From Pseudomonadota bacterium (lineage in GTDB: Bacteria > Pseudomonadota > Alphaproteobacteria > Rhizobiales > Xanthobacteraceae), in NCBI GenBank assembly GCA_023386885.1, contig JAEWIX010000008.1, positions 124,001-188,000 of the forward strand: 64,000 bases of DNA, in the 5' to 3' direction. Numbering within the stretch: position 1 is the stretch's first letter; every line of letters starts with the position of its first letter. The notes beneath the pieces are model-generated. The model ran no database searches. It was not told the DNA's origin and worked only from the letters and a program-made list of their open reading frames with translations. The position numbers were made by a program, and so were the translations under genes. Below, in pieces: positions 1 to 9,040 of this stretch.

Positions 1-373
1 TGGAAAAGCCAATGCCTGCCGACCAATTGAAACCATACCTTCGAAGGAAATGGTAGTAATCGGAGTTTGCAAGTTCTTCCCGACTGGCGAAATCCTGATC
101 GACGAAAATCCCTTTGCGACGTACTGCCGGCAAGCCGCGCGTACGTTCATCTCGCAAATGCCAGCCTTCCCGAAAATATGTATCGAGGCCTTCTTCAAGT
201 GACCGCGTATGGGGCGTTCCCGGCCCTCGCCCCTTGACCTGAAGCAAAACAACGCCGGCCGCTTCAGTATACTGCGTGACCATCTCCATCGCATCGGTCC
301 AGCGCGTGGGGTCGATCGCTGCATCGAGCAACGACTGCACGGCCTGGTCAAATGACGGTCGAGAAGCTGCCAT
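1..373 (-). CDS. LuxR-type transcriptional regulator, N-terminal part (runs off the left edge)
   Basis: An open frame of 124 codons reads leftward from an ATG at 373 to the window edge with no stop. It begins MAASRPSFDQAVQSLLDAA and continues with RWTDAMEMV, KGRGPG, YFREGW, FVDQDF and YYHFLRRYGF. This pattern (small helical start, Trp-containing motif, Y-x-x-EGW, then D-x-x-x-x-x-YYxxFL) is what I know from the sensor half of LuxR-family helix-turn-helix regulators of Bradyrhizobium and relatives. The DNA-binding domain would lie outside the window, so the family call rests on resemblance of the N-terminus only. A perfect 12-bp palindrome lies 30 bp upstream of the start. Ligand and targets are unknown. 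Confidence 0.6.
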   Translation of the reverse strand, partial: MAASRPSFDQAVQSLLDAAIDPTRWTDAMEMVTQYTEAAGVVLLQVKGRGPGTPHTRSLEEGLDTYFREGWHLRDERTRGLPAVRRKGIFVDQDFASREELANSDYYHFLRRYGFNWSAGIGFS

Positions 374-402
374 ACGCTCGCCAAGACAATCGGACGTTGC
401 GA

Positions 403-431
403 CAATCATTGCGCAACTCGCGCAATGATTG
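403..431. repeat. Perfect 12-bp inverted repeat between ispE and the LuxR-type gene
   Basis: Arms 403-414 (CAATCATTGCGC) and 420-431 (GCGCAATGATTG) pair perfectly around a 5-nt loop. The element sits 30 bp upstream of the regulator start codon and 80 bp beyond the ispE stop. No T-run follows on either strand, so it looks more like an operator or a processing hairpin than an intrinsic terminator. Autoregulation by the adjacent regulator is an inference. Confidence 0.55.
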
Positions 432-511
432 CAAGGACCGTCATGCGAGGTTTGAATGTTCCAGTCGCGATCCTCTCAGATGCGCGAGGCCGTACGGACT
501 GCGGGCGCCGC

Positions 512-1432
512 TCAGCCGAGTGTGCCGGCGTGGACCCACCAGTCCGGATGGCTCGACTGCAGTGACCGGCCCGCCGCGCGAGCCTCTGCATCACTGTCGA
601 ACAGCGCAAAGCATGTCGCGCCGGATCCCGACATCCGCACCAGCCGCACACCGGCGAGTTCCCGCAGCGCCGACAACACATCGCCGACGATCGGCTGAAT
701 CTTGATTGCCGGGGCCTCAAGATCGTTAGCCGCATGGCCCAGCGCTTTCAGCCACTCCTCGACCGATGACTCTTCGGTCGGCCACTTGCGCGAACGAACC
801 ACATCGGTCACGTCGGTCAGGATTTCGCCCTTGCGCAAGCCAAGCGCGGTAAACACCTCCGCCGTCGCCACCGCAATGCGCGGGTTGACCATCACGCAGG
901 GCATCTTCGGCACGCGGACTGAGGACAACTGCTCGCCGATCCCAGTCATCACCGAACTTTGCGAGGCAACACAGACCGGCACATCGGCACCGGTCACGCG
1001 CGCCGCCTCCATGATGCGTGGATCATCAAGCGCGAGTGAATTGAGCCGTGCCAACAACCGCAGCGCCGCCGCCGCATCCGCCGACCCGCCACCGATTCCG
1101 GCCGCCACCGGCAACCGCTTATCGAGCGTGAAGGCACCAACCTGCAAACCAGGCACGCGTTCGGCCAGCAGGCGAGCGGCCTTGAGCACGAGATTATCCG
1201 CGGTCGCGCCGCAGTCGCTACCGCCCAGCCCTCTCATGGTGAGACTCAGTTCCGGCCCTGCGTCGAGCGTCAGCCGGTCCGCACAATCAGCGAAGACCAC
1301 CAAGCTGGCGAGATCGTGATAGCCATCAGCGCGGCGACCGAGCACCCGCAGGGTCAAGTTGACCTTGGCGCGCGCCTCATCCGCAAGTATGGCGGATTTG
1401 TCGTTCGCATCAATATTGCCGTGCGTTGTCAT
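512..1432 (-). CDS. ispE: 4-diphosphocytidyl-2-C-methyl-D-erythritol kinase
   Basis: 306 aa, from an ATG at 1432. The enzyme phosphorylates CDP-methylerythritol at the 2-hydroxyl, the fourth step of the MEP pathway to isoprenoid precursors in the cytosol. The N-terminal segment has ARAKVNLTLRVLGRRADGYH, the usual IspE opening with the catalytic Lys. The GHMP-kinase ATP loop is present as PVAAGIGGGSADAAAAL near residue 110, and the C-terminal GHMP motif as MSGSGATCFALF. Length matches the family (about 280-310). It lies 59 bp downstream of the TPR gene on the same strand, so cotranscription is likely. Confidence 0.95.
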   Translation of the reverse strand: MTTHGNIDANDKSAILADEARAKVNLTLRVLGRRADGYHDLASLVVFADCADRLTLDAGPELSLTMRGLGGSDCGATADNLVLKAARLLAERVPGLQVGAFTLDKRLPVAAGIGGGSADAAAALRLLARLNSLALDDPRIMEAARVTGADVPVCVASQSSVMTGIGEQLSSVRVPKMPCVMVNPRIAVATAEVFTALGLRKGEILTDVTDVVRSRKWPTEESSVEEWLKALGHAANDLEAPAIKIQPIVGDVLSALRELAGVRLVRMSGSGATCFALFDSDAEARAAGRSLQSSHPDWWVHAGTLG

Positions 1433-1491
1433 ACGACCGTCAAATCCAAAGCCCCTGGGAACGATTAAGGCGCGACCGACCCGCTATTCGA

Positions 1492-3273
1492 TCAGCCGCC
1501 CTTGCCTTCGTCTTTCTTCTTGTCTGCCGATGCCGCCGCCGGTGTCTCATCGGCTGGCAAGCCGTTTTCGATCTTGGCTTCGATCTTCGGCAGTTCGTCC
1601 GGCTCCGGCTTGAGATCACGTGCATGCGCCCACTGGAAGCGCGCCTCCAGCGTGCGGCCGACGCGCCAATAAGCATCCCCGAGATGATCGTTGATCGTCG
1701 GGTCTTCCGGTTTCAAATCGATAGCGCGCTCGAGATGCTTCACCGCTTCCTGATAATTGCCAATGCGATAGTAAGCCCACCCGAGTGAATCGACGATGTA
1801 GCCGTCATCAGGCCGCTGATCGACAGCGCGCTTGATCATCTTCATGGCGTCGTCGAGATGAAGACCGCGATCGATCCATGAATATCCGAGATAGTTGAGA
1901 ACGTGCGGCTGCTCGGGCTTCAGTTCGAGCGCCTTCTTCATGTCGAGCTCAGCCTTGTCCCAATTCTTGGAACGCTCCTCGCAAATTCCCCTGAAGTAAT
2001 AATAGACCCAGTTGTTGTTCTCCGACCCGGTCAACTGGTCGATCGCCTTCGAGTAGGTGACGGCACAGTCGGCGAATTTCTTGCGGCCGCGCTCGATGTT
2101 GCCGAGCGCCATGATCGCCTCGACGTCCTTCGGGTCGTCCTGCGTCACGGCCTGCAGAATCTTGATCGCCTCGTCGCTGCGGTCGGAGGCATCGAGATCG
2201 GTCGCCATCTGCACCTGCGCGTTGCGGTGCAAGACCGAACGTTCCGGCACACGCTCATAGACCTTGATCGCCATCTGCGGCTTCTTCACCGACTCGTAAA
2301 GATCGCCGAGCGACAGCAGCGCCAACGCGTGATTGGGCTGCAGATATAGCGCCAACTGCAGATAGACCAATGCAAGGTCTTCGCCGCCACGCCGCGTCAA
2401 CGAGGCGCCGATGCCATACAGCGCCTCTGCGGCACCAGCTTGCGGAGAGTCGACCAACGGCGCCAGCTTGGCACCGGCCTTGGTGGCTCGGATCCCCTCG
2501 ATCACCAGCGGATGGCGCGCGAGTTTCTTGTTGAACGCCTCATAAACCGCTTCCGCAGCAACCGGACCATCCTTGCCGCGCGACAACCAGCGTGCATAAG
2601 CATCCATCACCCGCAACGCCGTCTCATCAAGCTTATAGGCCCGCTCCAAACGCACGCCTGCATCTTTCTCATGGCCCGCCAGTTGCATGATCAGGCCGGA
2701 ATGCAAATCCTTGAACACCGGATACCATTCCGGTCCGGTCAGCTTGTCGATGTCGGCCACCGCGCCTCGCGGATTCCCCGCGCCAAATTCGGCCCAGCCC
2801 GCCAGGAGCGTCGCGACCAGATCGGTGATCGGCCCGCGCACGGATTGATTGATATTGCGCCGTGCCGCCTCGTAGCGCTTCACCTTGAGATCGTGCACGC
2901 CGATCACCAGTCGCGCCACGCGGTTCGACTTATCGATCTTCAGCACGCGTCCGGCCAGCTTGACGGCCTCGTCGATGTTGCCGTCCGCCAGCGACGAGAT
3001 GAAAGCGCGATCCAGCAATTCGTTGTTCTTCGGGTCCTTGCGCAGCGCCGAGCGATAGAACTCCGCGGCCGCGGTGGCGTCCCGCTCGATGCTGGCATGA
3101 CGAGCGGCGAGATAGCTGCCCGCCACGGTCATGTCGCGAAGGTCCTCGCGCGTCGGAAACGTCGCCGACGAGTCCGTCGGATGATCCGGTGTCTGCGCCG
3201 CGAGCGGACCCGGCAACGCCAGCACAGACGCGGCGAGCGCGATCATCGTCAGGCTTTTGAAACGGGAGAACAT
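1492..3273 (-). CDS. Exported tetratricopeptide-repeat protein
   Basis: 593 aa from the ATG at 3273, which has an AGGAG ribosome site 13 nt upstream and begins a clean signal peptide (MFSRFKSLTMIALAASV, cleavage near PLAAQ). The frame stays open further upstream but that extension has no signal-peptide character. The mature part is a long array of TPR-like helical pairs: RSALRKDPKNNELLDRAF, LYLQPNHALALLSLGDLYE, ALELKPEQPHVLNYLGYSW and DLKPEDPTINDHLGDAYW are clear units. The tail is Lys/Glu/Ala rich. Such proteins act as periplasmic scaffolds. The partner is not evident. It lies between etfQO and ispE on the same strand. Confidence 0.85.
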   Translation of the reverse strand: MFSRFKSLTMIALAASVLALPGPLAAQTPDHPTDSSATFPTREDLRDMTVAGSYLAARHASIERDATAAAEFYRSALRKDPKNNELLDRAFISSLADGNIDEAVKLAGRVLKIDKSNRVARLVIGVHDLKVKRYEAARRNINQSVRGPITDLVATLLAGWAEFGAGNPRGAVADIDKLTGPEWYPVFKDLHSGLIMQLAGHEKDAGVRLERAYKLDETALRVMDAYARWLSRGKDGPVAAEAVYEAFNKKLARHPLVIEGIRATKAGAKLAPLVDSPQAGAAEALYGIGASLTRRGGEDLALVYLQLALYLQPNHALALLSLGDLYESVKKPQMAIKVYERVPERSVLHRNAQVQMATDLDASDRSDEAIKILQAVTQDDPKDVEAIMALGNIERGRKKFADCAVTYSKAIDQLTGSENNNWVYYYFRGICEERSKNWDKAELDMKKALELKPEQPHVLNYLGYSWIDRGLHLDDAMKMIKRAVDQRPDDGYIVDSLGWAYYRIGNYQEAVKHLERAIDLKPEDPTINDHLGDAYWRVGRTLEARFQWAHARDLKPEPDELPKIEAKIENGLPADETPAAASADKKKDEGKGG

Positions 3274-3524
3274 CACGATTCGTCTAGCTCCTGGAGTTAG
3301 CGGACAGACCGGAATCATTATCGACACGATCGCATCAGACGGCGGGACAATGCAGTGTTTGGCCCTCAACCGCAAGGCGACGGCAGGACCTGCGGCCGGA
3401 ACCGGCAAAGCCTCCCAGCCGCTTCAGGCCGTTGCCTACGACCGCTCCTGCTGGCACCCGCACTGTGGCGGGAACGTGGCCGGCGGAGCGACCACCCCGC
3501 TCACGCGTTCGTGTTGAGCACGGG

Positions 3525-5183
3525 CTACATGGCTTCGTAATTCGGCCCGCCGCCACCTTCGGGCGGCACCCAGGTGATGTTGCCGTTGGGGTCCTTGATG
3601 TCGCAGGTTTTGCAGTGGACGCAATTCTGCGCATTGATCTGGAAGCGCGGGCCGGTGCTTTCCTCGACCCACTCGTACACGCCGGCCGGACAATAGCGAT
3701 TGGACGGCCCGGCGAAGACCTCGAGTTCTGATGATTTCTGCAGCGCCATGTCCGCCACCTTGAGATGGGGCGGCTGGTCTTCCTCGTGGTTGGTATTCGA
3801 CAGGAACACCGACGAGAGGCGATCGAACGTCAGCTTGCCGTCCGGCTTGGGATACGCGATCGGCTGATAATCCTTGGCGGGCTTGAGCGACTTCGCATCA
3901 TTCTTGCTGTGCGACATCGTGCCGAACAGCGAGAAGCCGAGCGTGTTGCACCACATATCGAAACCGCCGAGCGCGTTGCCGAGCAGCGTGCCGAATTTCG
4001 ACCACAGCGGCTTGGCGTTGCGAACCGGATAGAGATCCTTGCCGATCGAGGACGAACGCCAGCCGTTTTCGTATTCGACCAGTTCGTCATTGGCACGGCC
4101 GGCGGCAAGCGCAGCGACCAGATGCTCGGCGGCCTGCATGCCGCTCGCCATCGCGTTGTGGATACCCTTGATGCGCGGCACGTTGACGAAACCCGCGGCA
4201 CAGCCGATCAGCGCGCCGCCTGCAAAGGTCAAGCGCGGCACCGATTGATAACCACCCTCGGTGATCGCGCGCGAGCCGTAAGCAAGACGCTTGGCGCCGG
4301 CAAACGTATCGCGGATCATCGGATGCGTCTTGAAGCGTTGGAATTCCTCGAACGGGTAGAGATACGGATTGTCGTAGTTGAGATGCACGACGAAGCCGAT
4401 CGCTACGAGATTGTCGTCATAGTGATAGAGGAACGAGCCACCGCCGGTGTTGTTGTCGAGCGGCCAGCCGAACGAGTGCTGCACCGTACCCTTCTTGTGC
4501 TTGGCTGGATCGATCTGCCAGATTTCCTTGAGGCCGATACCGAACTTGCCCGGCTCGCAATTTCTGTCGAGCGAGAACTTGGCGATCAGTTGCTTGGTCA
4601 GGCTGCCGCGCGCACCCTCTGCAAACAACGTGTATTTGCCGAGCAGTTCCATGCCGCGCGTATAGGAATCCTTGTGCGAGCCGTCCTTGGCGATGCCCAT
4701 GTCGCCGGTGGCGATGCCGCGCACTTCGCCGTTGTCGCCGTAGATCACTTCGGCGGCGGCAAAGCCCGGATAGATTTCGACGCCGAGCGCTTCGGCCTTC
4801 GCACCCAGCCAACGGCATACCATGCCGAGCGACGTGATGTAGCAATGATGATTGTTCATCAGCGGCGGCATGAGGAAGTTCGGCAGCTTGATGCCGCCGG
4901 TCTTCGTCATCAGGTAGAACTGGTCGTCCTTCACTTGAGTCTTGAGCGGGCAGTCGGGGTCCTCGCGCCAGTCCGGGATCAGCTTGTCGAGATTGGTCGG
5001 ATCCATCACCGCACCGGAGAGAATATGCGCGCCGACTTCGGAGCCCTTCTCGACCACGACGATGGACAGATCGGCGTTGAGTTGCTTGAGGCGGATCGCC
5101 GCGGAGAGGCCGGATGGTCCGGCGCCGACGATCACGACATCGAATTCCATGGACTCGCGCGGCGGCAGCTCTTCGGTGCTCAT
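3525..5183 (-). CDS. etfQO: Electron transfer flavoprotein-ubiquinone oxidoreductase
   Basis: 552 aa, ATG at 5183. The protein passes electrons from reduced electron-transfer flavoprotein to ubiquinone at the inner membrane, linking acyl-CoA dehydrogenases to the respiratory chain. The N-terminal FAD-binding Rossmann motif is VVIVGAGPSGLSAAIRLKQ. The middle carries the glycine-rich GCAAGFVNVPRIKG. The C-terminus has the 4Fe-4S ferredoxin-like module, with YCPAGVYEW and NCVHCKTCDIKDP. Length is typical (about 550). The gene is divergent from the uracil-DNA glycosylase gene, with 125 bp between the starts for two promoters. No etfA/etfB genes lie nearby. Confidence 0.95.
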   Translation of the reverse strand: MSTEELPPRESMEFDVVIVGAGPSGLSAAIRLKQLNADLSIVVVEKGSEVGAHILSGAVMDPTNLDKLIPDWREDPDCPLKTQVKDDQFYLMTKTGGIKLPNFLMPPLMNNHHCYITSLGMVCRWLGAKAEALGVEIYPGFAAAEVIYGDNGEVRGIATGDMGIAKDGSHKDSYTRGMELLGKYTLFAEGARGSLTKQLIAKFSLDRNCEPGKFGIGLKEIWQIDPAKHKKGTVQHSFGWPLDNNTGGGSFLYHYDDNLVAIGFVVHLNYDNPYLYPFEEFQRFKTHPMIRDTFAGAKRLAYGSRAITEGGYQSVPRLTFAGGALIGCAAGFVNVPRIKGIHNAMASGMQAAEHLVAALAAGRANDELVEYENGWRSSSIGKDLYPVRNAKPLWSKFGTLLGNALGGFDMWCNTLGFSLFGTMSHSKNDAKSLKPAKDYQPIAYPKPDGKLTFDRLSSVFLSNTNHEEDQPPHLKVADMALQKSSELEVFAGPSNRYCPAGVYEWVEESTGPRFQINAQNCVHCKTCDIKDPNGNITWVPPEGGGGPNYEAM

Positions 5184-5308
5184 GTTCTGACCCCAGACAA
5201 ACGAGAATGCTTCTAAGCCCTCTTGTTTCCGATTTTTTCCGGAAGAACAACCACGGAAATGCAGGAAGAATATTTCACCCCGGACAGCCGATGTCCTAAT
5301 ATCCCCTC

Positions 5309-6160
5309 ATGGACACCTCCGCGACATCGACCGTAGAGACGCCGCCGACCGTGCGCGAACTGCTTGCGTTTTACCTCGAAGCCGGGGTGGACTGCGCCTT
5401 GCTGGAGGAACCGCCGAACCGGCTGCTCGATCCGGAGATCGCACCGCAACCGGCCGCTATTCCCTCGCCGCCTGCGAACCGGCCTGCCCCGCCCCCTGCA
5501 GCGATGGCCCGTGCGCCGGCGGCAGCGGTCCCTGCCCCGGAGGTCGCTATCGCTTCGGCACGCGACGCAGCCCGGACTGCGCCGACGCTGGAAGCGTTGC
5601 GAGCCCTGCTGGAAACCTTCGACGGCTGCGCGCTGAAGCAAACGGCTACGCGGCTGGTGTTCTCCGACGGCAATCCGCAGGCACGGATCATGTTCGTCGG
5701 CGAAGCACCCGGCCGCGACGAGGACCTCGAAGGTATCCCGTTCATCGGCCGCTCCGGCAAGCTGCTCGACCGCATGATCGGCGCCATCGGACTCGACCGC
5801 ACCACCGCCTACATCACCAACGTCATTCCGTGGCGACCGCCCGGCAACCGCGATCCCTCGCCACAGGAAACGCAAATCTGCCTGCCCTTCATCAAACGGC
5901 AGATCGAACTGGTCGATCCGGACGTGCTGGTGTGCCTCGGCAAGCCGTCGTCGCAGGCCGTGCTCGAACTGAAAGACGGCATCATGCGCACACGCGGCCG
6001 CTGGCACAATTACGATACCGGCACGCGCACCATTCGCGCCATGGCGACGTTCCATCCGGCCTACCTGCTGCGACAGCCAATCCACAAGCGGCTCGCGTGG
6101 CAGGACTTGCGCGCGATATCGAAGGCACTGAATGCCGCTACCGATTCACCCGCAACGTGA
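5309..6160 (+). CDS. Uracil-DNA glycosylase, family-4-like, with an incomplete Fe-S ligand set
   Basis: 283 aa. It removes uracil from DNA to start base-excision repair. Visible motifs are GEAPGRDEDLEGIPFIGRSG (motif 1), YITNVIPWRPPGNRDP, and FHPAYLLRQP (motif 2), all of the family-4 type. The first 95 residues are an Ala/Pro-rich extension absent from short family-4 enzymes. Family 4 normally holds a 4Fe-4S cluster with Cys-x2-Cys plus two later Cys. Here FDGCALK keeps only the second Cys of the pair, and the Cys expected before RPPGNR is Trp. QICLPF keeps the last. So two of four ligands appear lost. The stop codon abuts the stop of the convergent gene. Confidence 0.85.
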   Translation: MDTSATSTVETPPTVRELLAFYLEAGVDCALLEEPPNRLLDPEIAPQPAAIPSPPANRPAPPPAAMARAPAAAVPAPEVAIASARDAARTAPTLEALRALLETFDGCALKQTATRLVFSDGNPQARIMFVGEAPGRDEDLEGIPFIGRSGKLLDRMIGAIGLDRTTAYITNVIPWRPPGNRDPSPQETQICLPFIKRQIELVDPDVLVCLGKPSSQAVLELKDGIMRTRGRWHNYDTGTRTIRAMATFHPAYLLRQPIHKRLAWQDLRAISKALNAATDSPAT

Positions 6161-7681
6161 TTATGGCGTCTTCGGCCGCACGATGGCCCAGCCGATCCGC
6201 AGCGGCGCGGCACGGCCGTTCACCAGCCAGTCGAAACTTTGCGGCACTTCCGGAACGAGGCCGGGGAACTGCCTGGCGATATCCGGAGGCGGCGTGCCGG
6301 CGGTATCCGACGCGCGCCACACGACGACACCGCCCACCTCGCTGAACTTCTCCGGCGTCAGCCATGGCCCGCGCTCCGGCGCGGTGGCGAGCACGAGATG
6401 CGGTCGCGCCGGTCCAAGACCGATCAGCGCGGCCAATTGCGGATCGCCGATCACCGCCGGCAGCGGACGATTGATGCGGCGCTGGAAATTGTCGTTGAAG
6501 AATTGCGCGATCGTACTGCCCGGCAGCGACGTCGGCAATTGCGTGCCTCCGATCCAGGGCTGGATCAAGGCCATAACCAGCAACGCCAATGCCGGAGCCA
6601 CAATTGTCGCTGCCCAGATCGCGCGCAGGAGTTGCTGACGTCGCAGGTAGATCAGGTCGCCGGTGATGGCGACCACCGCAAGCCCCGACATCAACAGCGC
6701 GATGCCGGAACCGCCGGCGATGTTATCGAACCTGAACAGCACAGCAATCAGGCTACCGACAAGTGCCGGCACCAGCGCGAAGAAATAGATGAAGTATCGC
6801 GCCAGCGGATCGACCGGCAACCGCCGCACGCCGGGCGCGCTGTCACGGCCGCGCAGCACCTTGCGATGCACGATGCGCGAATTGAGGACGATGAGAAACG
6901 CCATGCCGAGCAAGGCCAACAACAGGCTGCCGATCATCCAACCCCAGGTCCGCGCCATTCCTTGCGGGTCGGACACATCAGGCCAAGCCGGCCAGATCAA
7001 TGTGCCGGCGCGGATCAGCCAGACCGCATAGGGCAGCACCAACACCGCGACGACCAGCGCCGCGAACCATGGATCGAGCGAGCCGAAGGCGCGACGTCCG
7101 CGTGCCGTTGCCAGCGCGAAACCGACGACGAGCAGCAGCAGCCATCCGGCGGCGGACGTGGTCAGCAGCAAAAGTCCGGCTTCGATCGACAGCGCAAACC
7201 ACGATTGATGATGGCCCTGCCCGATGATCCGCCACGCATGAAACAGGATCAGTGCCCAGAGCGGGCACGCCAGCACCGCCGGGCCGAATTCGACATTTGC
7301 TGCGCCGAATGCCGTTGCTGTGACCGTCAACAGCACCGCCAGTGCGGCGTGCGGTCCACCGACCGTGGCGCGCGCCAGCGCATAGAGCGCAGCGAAAGTC
7401 ACCACAAAACAAAGCTGCGACAGCAGATAGACGCCGAACATGTGATTGCCGGCGAGCCGAAACGCCACGTCGGCCAGCCAGAACGCCAACGGCGGACCGA
7501 GATCGGTCCCGACCTGATACTCACGTCCGAACGCCAACAAGGTGGCGAGATCGCCGGGCGGGCTGCGATAGATCAGGAGCGGCACCAGCAGCCACAGCGC
7601 AGCCTGCGCCAGCACCGCAAGCCACATCACCAGACACGGCCGGGCGCGGATCAGTTCGACGATGAGGGACGAAAACCGCAT
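6161..7681 (-). CDS. Polytopic membrane glycosyltransferase, GT39/ArnT-like
   Basis: 506 aa, ATG at 7681. The first 350 residues form about ten hydrophobic spans, and the last 130 form a soluble domain. After the first span there is an acidic/aromatic loop (LLAFGREYQVGTDLGPPLAFW) placed like the first-loop acidic site of GT39/PMT enzymes, which move sugars from a polyprenyl-phosphate donor. Similar proteins in Bradyrhizobiaceae are annotated as glycosyltransferase family 39. Acceptor and sugar are unknown. It converges on the glycosylase gene with no intergenic base. The GT39 call is moderate; a polytopic envelope protein of unknown reaction is certain. Confidence 0.7.
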   Translation of the reverse strand: MRFSSLIVELIRARPCLVMWLAVLAQAALWLLVPLLIYRSPPGDLATLLAFGREYQVGTDLGPPLAFWLADVAFRLAGNHMFGVYLLSQLCFVVTFAALYALARATVGGPHAALAVLLTVTATAFGAANVEFGPAVLACPLWALILFHAWRIIGQGHHQSWFALSIEAGLLLLTTSAAGWLLLLVVGFALATARGRRAFGSLDPWFAALVVAVLVLPYAVWLIRAGTLIWPAWPDVSDPQGMARTWGWMIGSLLLALLGMAFLIVLNSRIVHRKVLRGRDSAPGVRRLPVDPLARYFIYFFALVPALVGSLIAVLFRFDNIAGGSGIALLMSGLAVVAITGDLIYLRRQQLLRAIWAATIVAPALALLVMALIQPWIGGTQLPTSLPGSTIAQFFNDNFQRRINRPLPAVIGDPQLAALIGLGPARPHLVLATAPERGPWLTPEKFSEVGGVVVWRASDTAGTPPPDIARQFPGLVPEVPQSFDWLVNGRAAPLRIGWAIVRPKTP

Positions 7682-7797
7682 GAACCCCGGCTACATTCGC
7701 GCTTGCCGTCATTGGCGTGGTGGCAGCGTTCGAGGTGCCGCAGGCCCGACAAGAGAACAATCAGTGATAAAGCCCCTCGGCAAATGGGGCAACCACC

Positions 7798-8529
7798 TCA
7801 ACCGGCAGCGGCTTCGATCGTGACAGTTGTTTGCTCGACCTGCAAATCGCCCTCGTTGACGACAATTCGCTGCAGCTCAGCAGCGGCCATCACCGGCGCG
7901 AAAAGCCGCCGATGATGAACGCTCGGTCCGAGCCTGCGCAACGCCTCCAGATGCGCCGGCACCCCATAGCCCTTGTGATCCTCAAAGCCATAGCCGGGGC
8001 AATCCTGTGCCAGCCGGCACATCAGACGATCGCGCGACACCTTGGCAACGATCGAGGCCGCCGCGATCGAGAGCACCAGCCCGTCCCCGCCGATCACCGC
8101 CTCGCAATCGCAAGGGACGTCAATACGGTCGCGGCCGTCGACAAAGACATGCCGCGGCGTCTCCGGCAGCGCATGCACAGCGCGCGCCAATGCCCACAGC
8201 GAGGCACGCAGGATGTTATCGCGCTCGATCCGCGCCGGCGAGGCGAACGCCACCGCGCAGGAAGCCGTGGCACAAATCTCCTCGAATAATTCCTCGCGCC
8301 TTGTCGCGGTCAGTCGTTTGGAATCGTCGAGCCCCTTGGGAATGCGCTTCGGGTCGAGCACCACCGCGGCGGCCACCACCGGCCCGGCCAACGGCCCACG
8401 GCCGGCCTCGTCGCATCCCGCCACCGGCCAGACGCCGCGCTTGATCAGTGCGCGCTCGCGCGAGAACGTCGGCGCCGCGGCGTTTGCTTTGTTCTTCGGC
8501 TTGATGCTGGCAGGGGTCGCTCGAATCAT
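7798..8529 (-). CDS. rnhB: Ribonuclease HII
   Basis: 243 aa from the ATG at 8529 (MIRATPASIKPK). The frame is open for 28 more codons upstream, but that part is not family-like. RNase HII cuts RNA in RNA-DNA hybrids and removes single ribonucleotides from DNA. The catalytic DE pair is in VAGCDEAGRGPLAGPVVAAA near residue 45. Also visible are LDDSKRL, the internal SIAAASIVAKVSRDRLM and GYGFEDHKGYG with the remaining metal ligands. Length is typical, with a basic Lys/Ala-rich lead of about 30 residues. Downstream on the same strand is the membrane glycosyltransferase gene, 116 bp away. Confidence 0.95.
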   Translation of the reverse strand: MIRATPASIKPKNKANAAAPTFSRERALIKRGVWPVAGCDEAGRGPLAGPVVAAAVVLDPKRIPKGLDDSKRLTATRREELFEEICATASCAVAFASPARIERDNILRASLWALARAVHALPETPRHVFVDGRDRIDVPCDCEAVIGGDGLVLSIAAASIVAKVSRDRLMCRLAQDCPGYGFEDHKGYGVPAHLEALRRLGPSVHHRRLFAPVMAAAELQRIVVNEGDLQVEQTTVTIEAAAG

Positions 8530-8681
8530 GCCGTGATGGTGCGGCAAACGCCACGCCGCGTGCAACCGGGAACCGGTCGATGTTCCCGCTATTCCTCGTC
8601 CTCCATCACGCATGGGATTGTCGCACGGCGATGCGACGATTACCGATCGGCATCCGCCGACCCGATAACAGAGGATCGATC

Positions 8682-9011
8682 ATGAACGCCTGGGGACTTC
8701 TCGCCGTCAGCATCGTCGCCGAGGTGACCGCAACCACGCTGCTCACCAAATCCGAAGGATTCAGCAAACCGATCTACGGCCTGCTCTCTCTTGCCATCTT
8801 CGCCGGTTGCTTCTGGGCCTTGTCACAGGTGCTGACCCGCATTCCGGTCGGCGTCACCTACGCGATCTGGTCCGGCGCCGGCGTGGTGCTGATTTCGCTG
8901 ATCGGCGCATTGTTCCTGCGCCAGTCGCTTAGCACCATACAAATGCTGTTCATCGCGCTGATCGTGGTCGGTGCTGTCGGCCTCAACCTGACCACCAAGG
9001 CCGCACACTAA
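8682..9011 (+). CDS. Small multidrug resistance (SMR) family transporter
   Basis: 109 aa from the ATG at 8682, preceded by AGAGGA at good spacing. Four hydrophobic helices fill the protein. The signature Glu of EmrE-type antiporters is in VSIVAEVTATTLL (helix 1), and helix 3 has IPVGVTYAIWSGAGVVLIS, the conserved GxAYAxWxGxG-type motif. SMR proteins work as dual-topology dimers exchanging protons for cationic drugs or guanidinium. No second SMR gene is adjacent, so a homodimer is likely. The substrate cannot be told from sequence, and I saw no convincing guanidine riboswitch upstream. Confidence 0.92.
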   Translation: MNAWGLLAVSIVAEVTATTLLTKSEGFSKPIYGLLSLAIFAGCFWALSQVLTRIPVGVTYAIWSGAGVVLISLIGALFLRQSLSTIQMLFIALIVVGAVGLNLTTKAAH

Positions 9012-9040
9012 GCGGACTCAAACTCACCGCTGGGGAACCG

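Noticed and set aside
3765..5216. Long open frame (483 codons) on the plus strand over etfQO
   Set aside because: Antisense shadow of a GC-rich gene. It is Arg/His/Gln-rich with no domain, and the minus-strand protein has clear FAD and Fe-S motifs.
6239..7915. 558-codon open frame on the plus strand opposite the membrane glycosyltransferase
   Set aside because: Arg/Gln-rich composition, no motif, and crosses into the rnhB end. It is a frame shadow.
8530..8681. Possible guanidine riboswitch upstream of the SMR gene
   Set aside because: An ACGG and a GGGAACC occur, but I could not form the paired ACGR tetraloop hairpins or the ykkC core.
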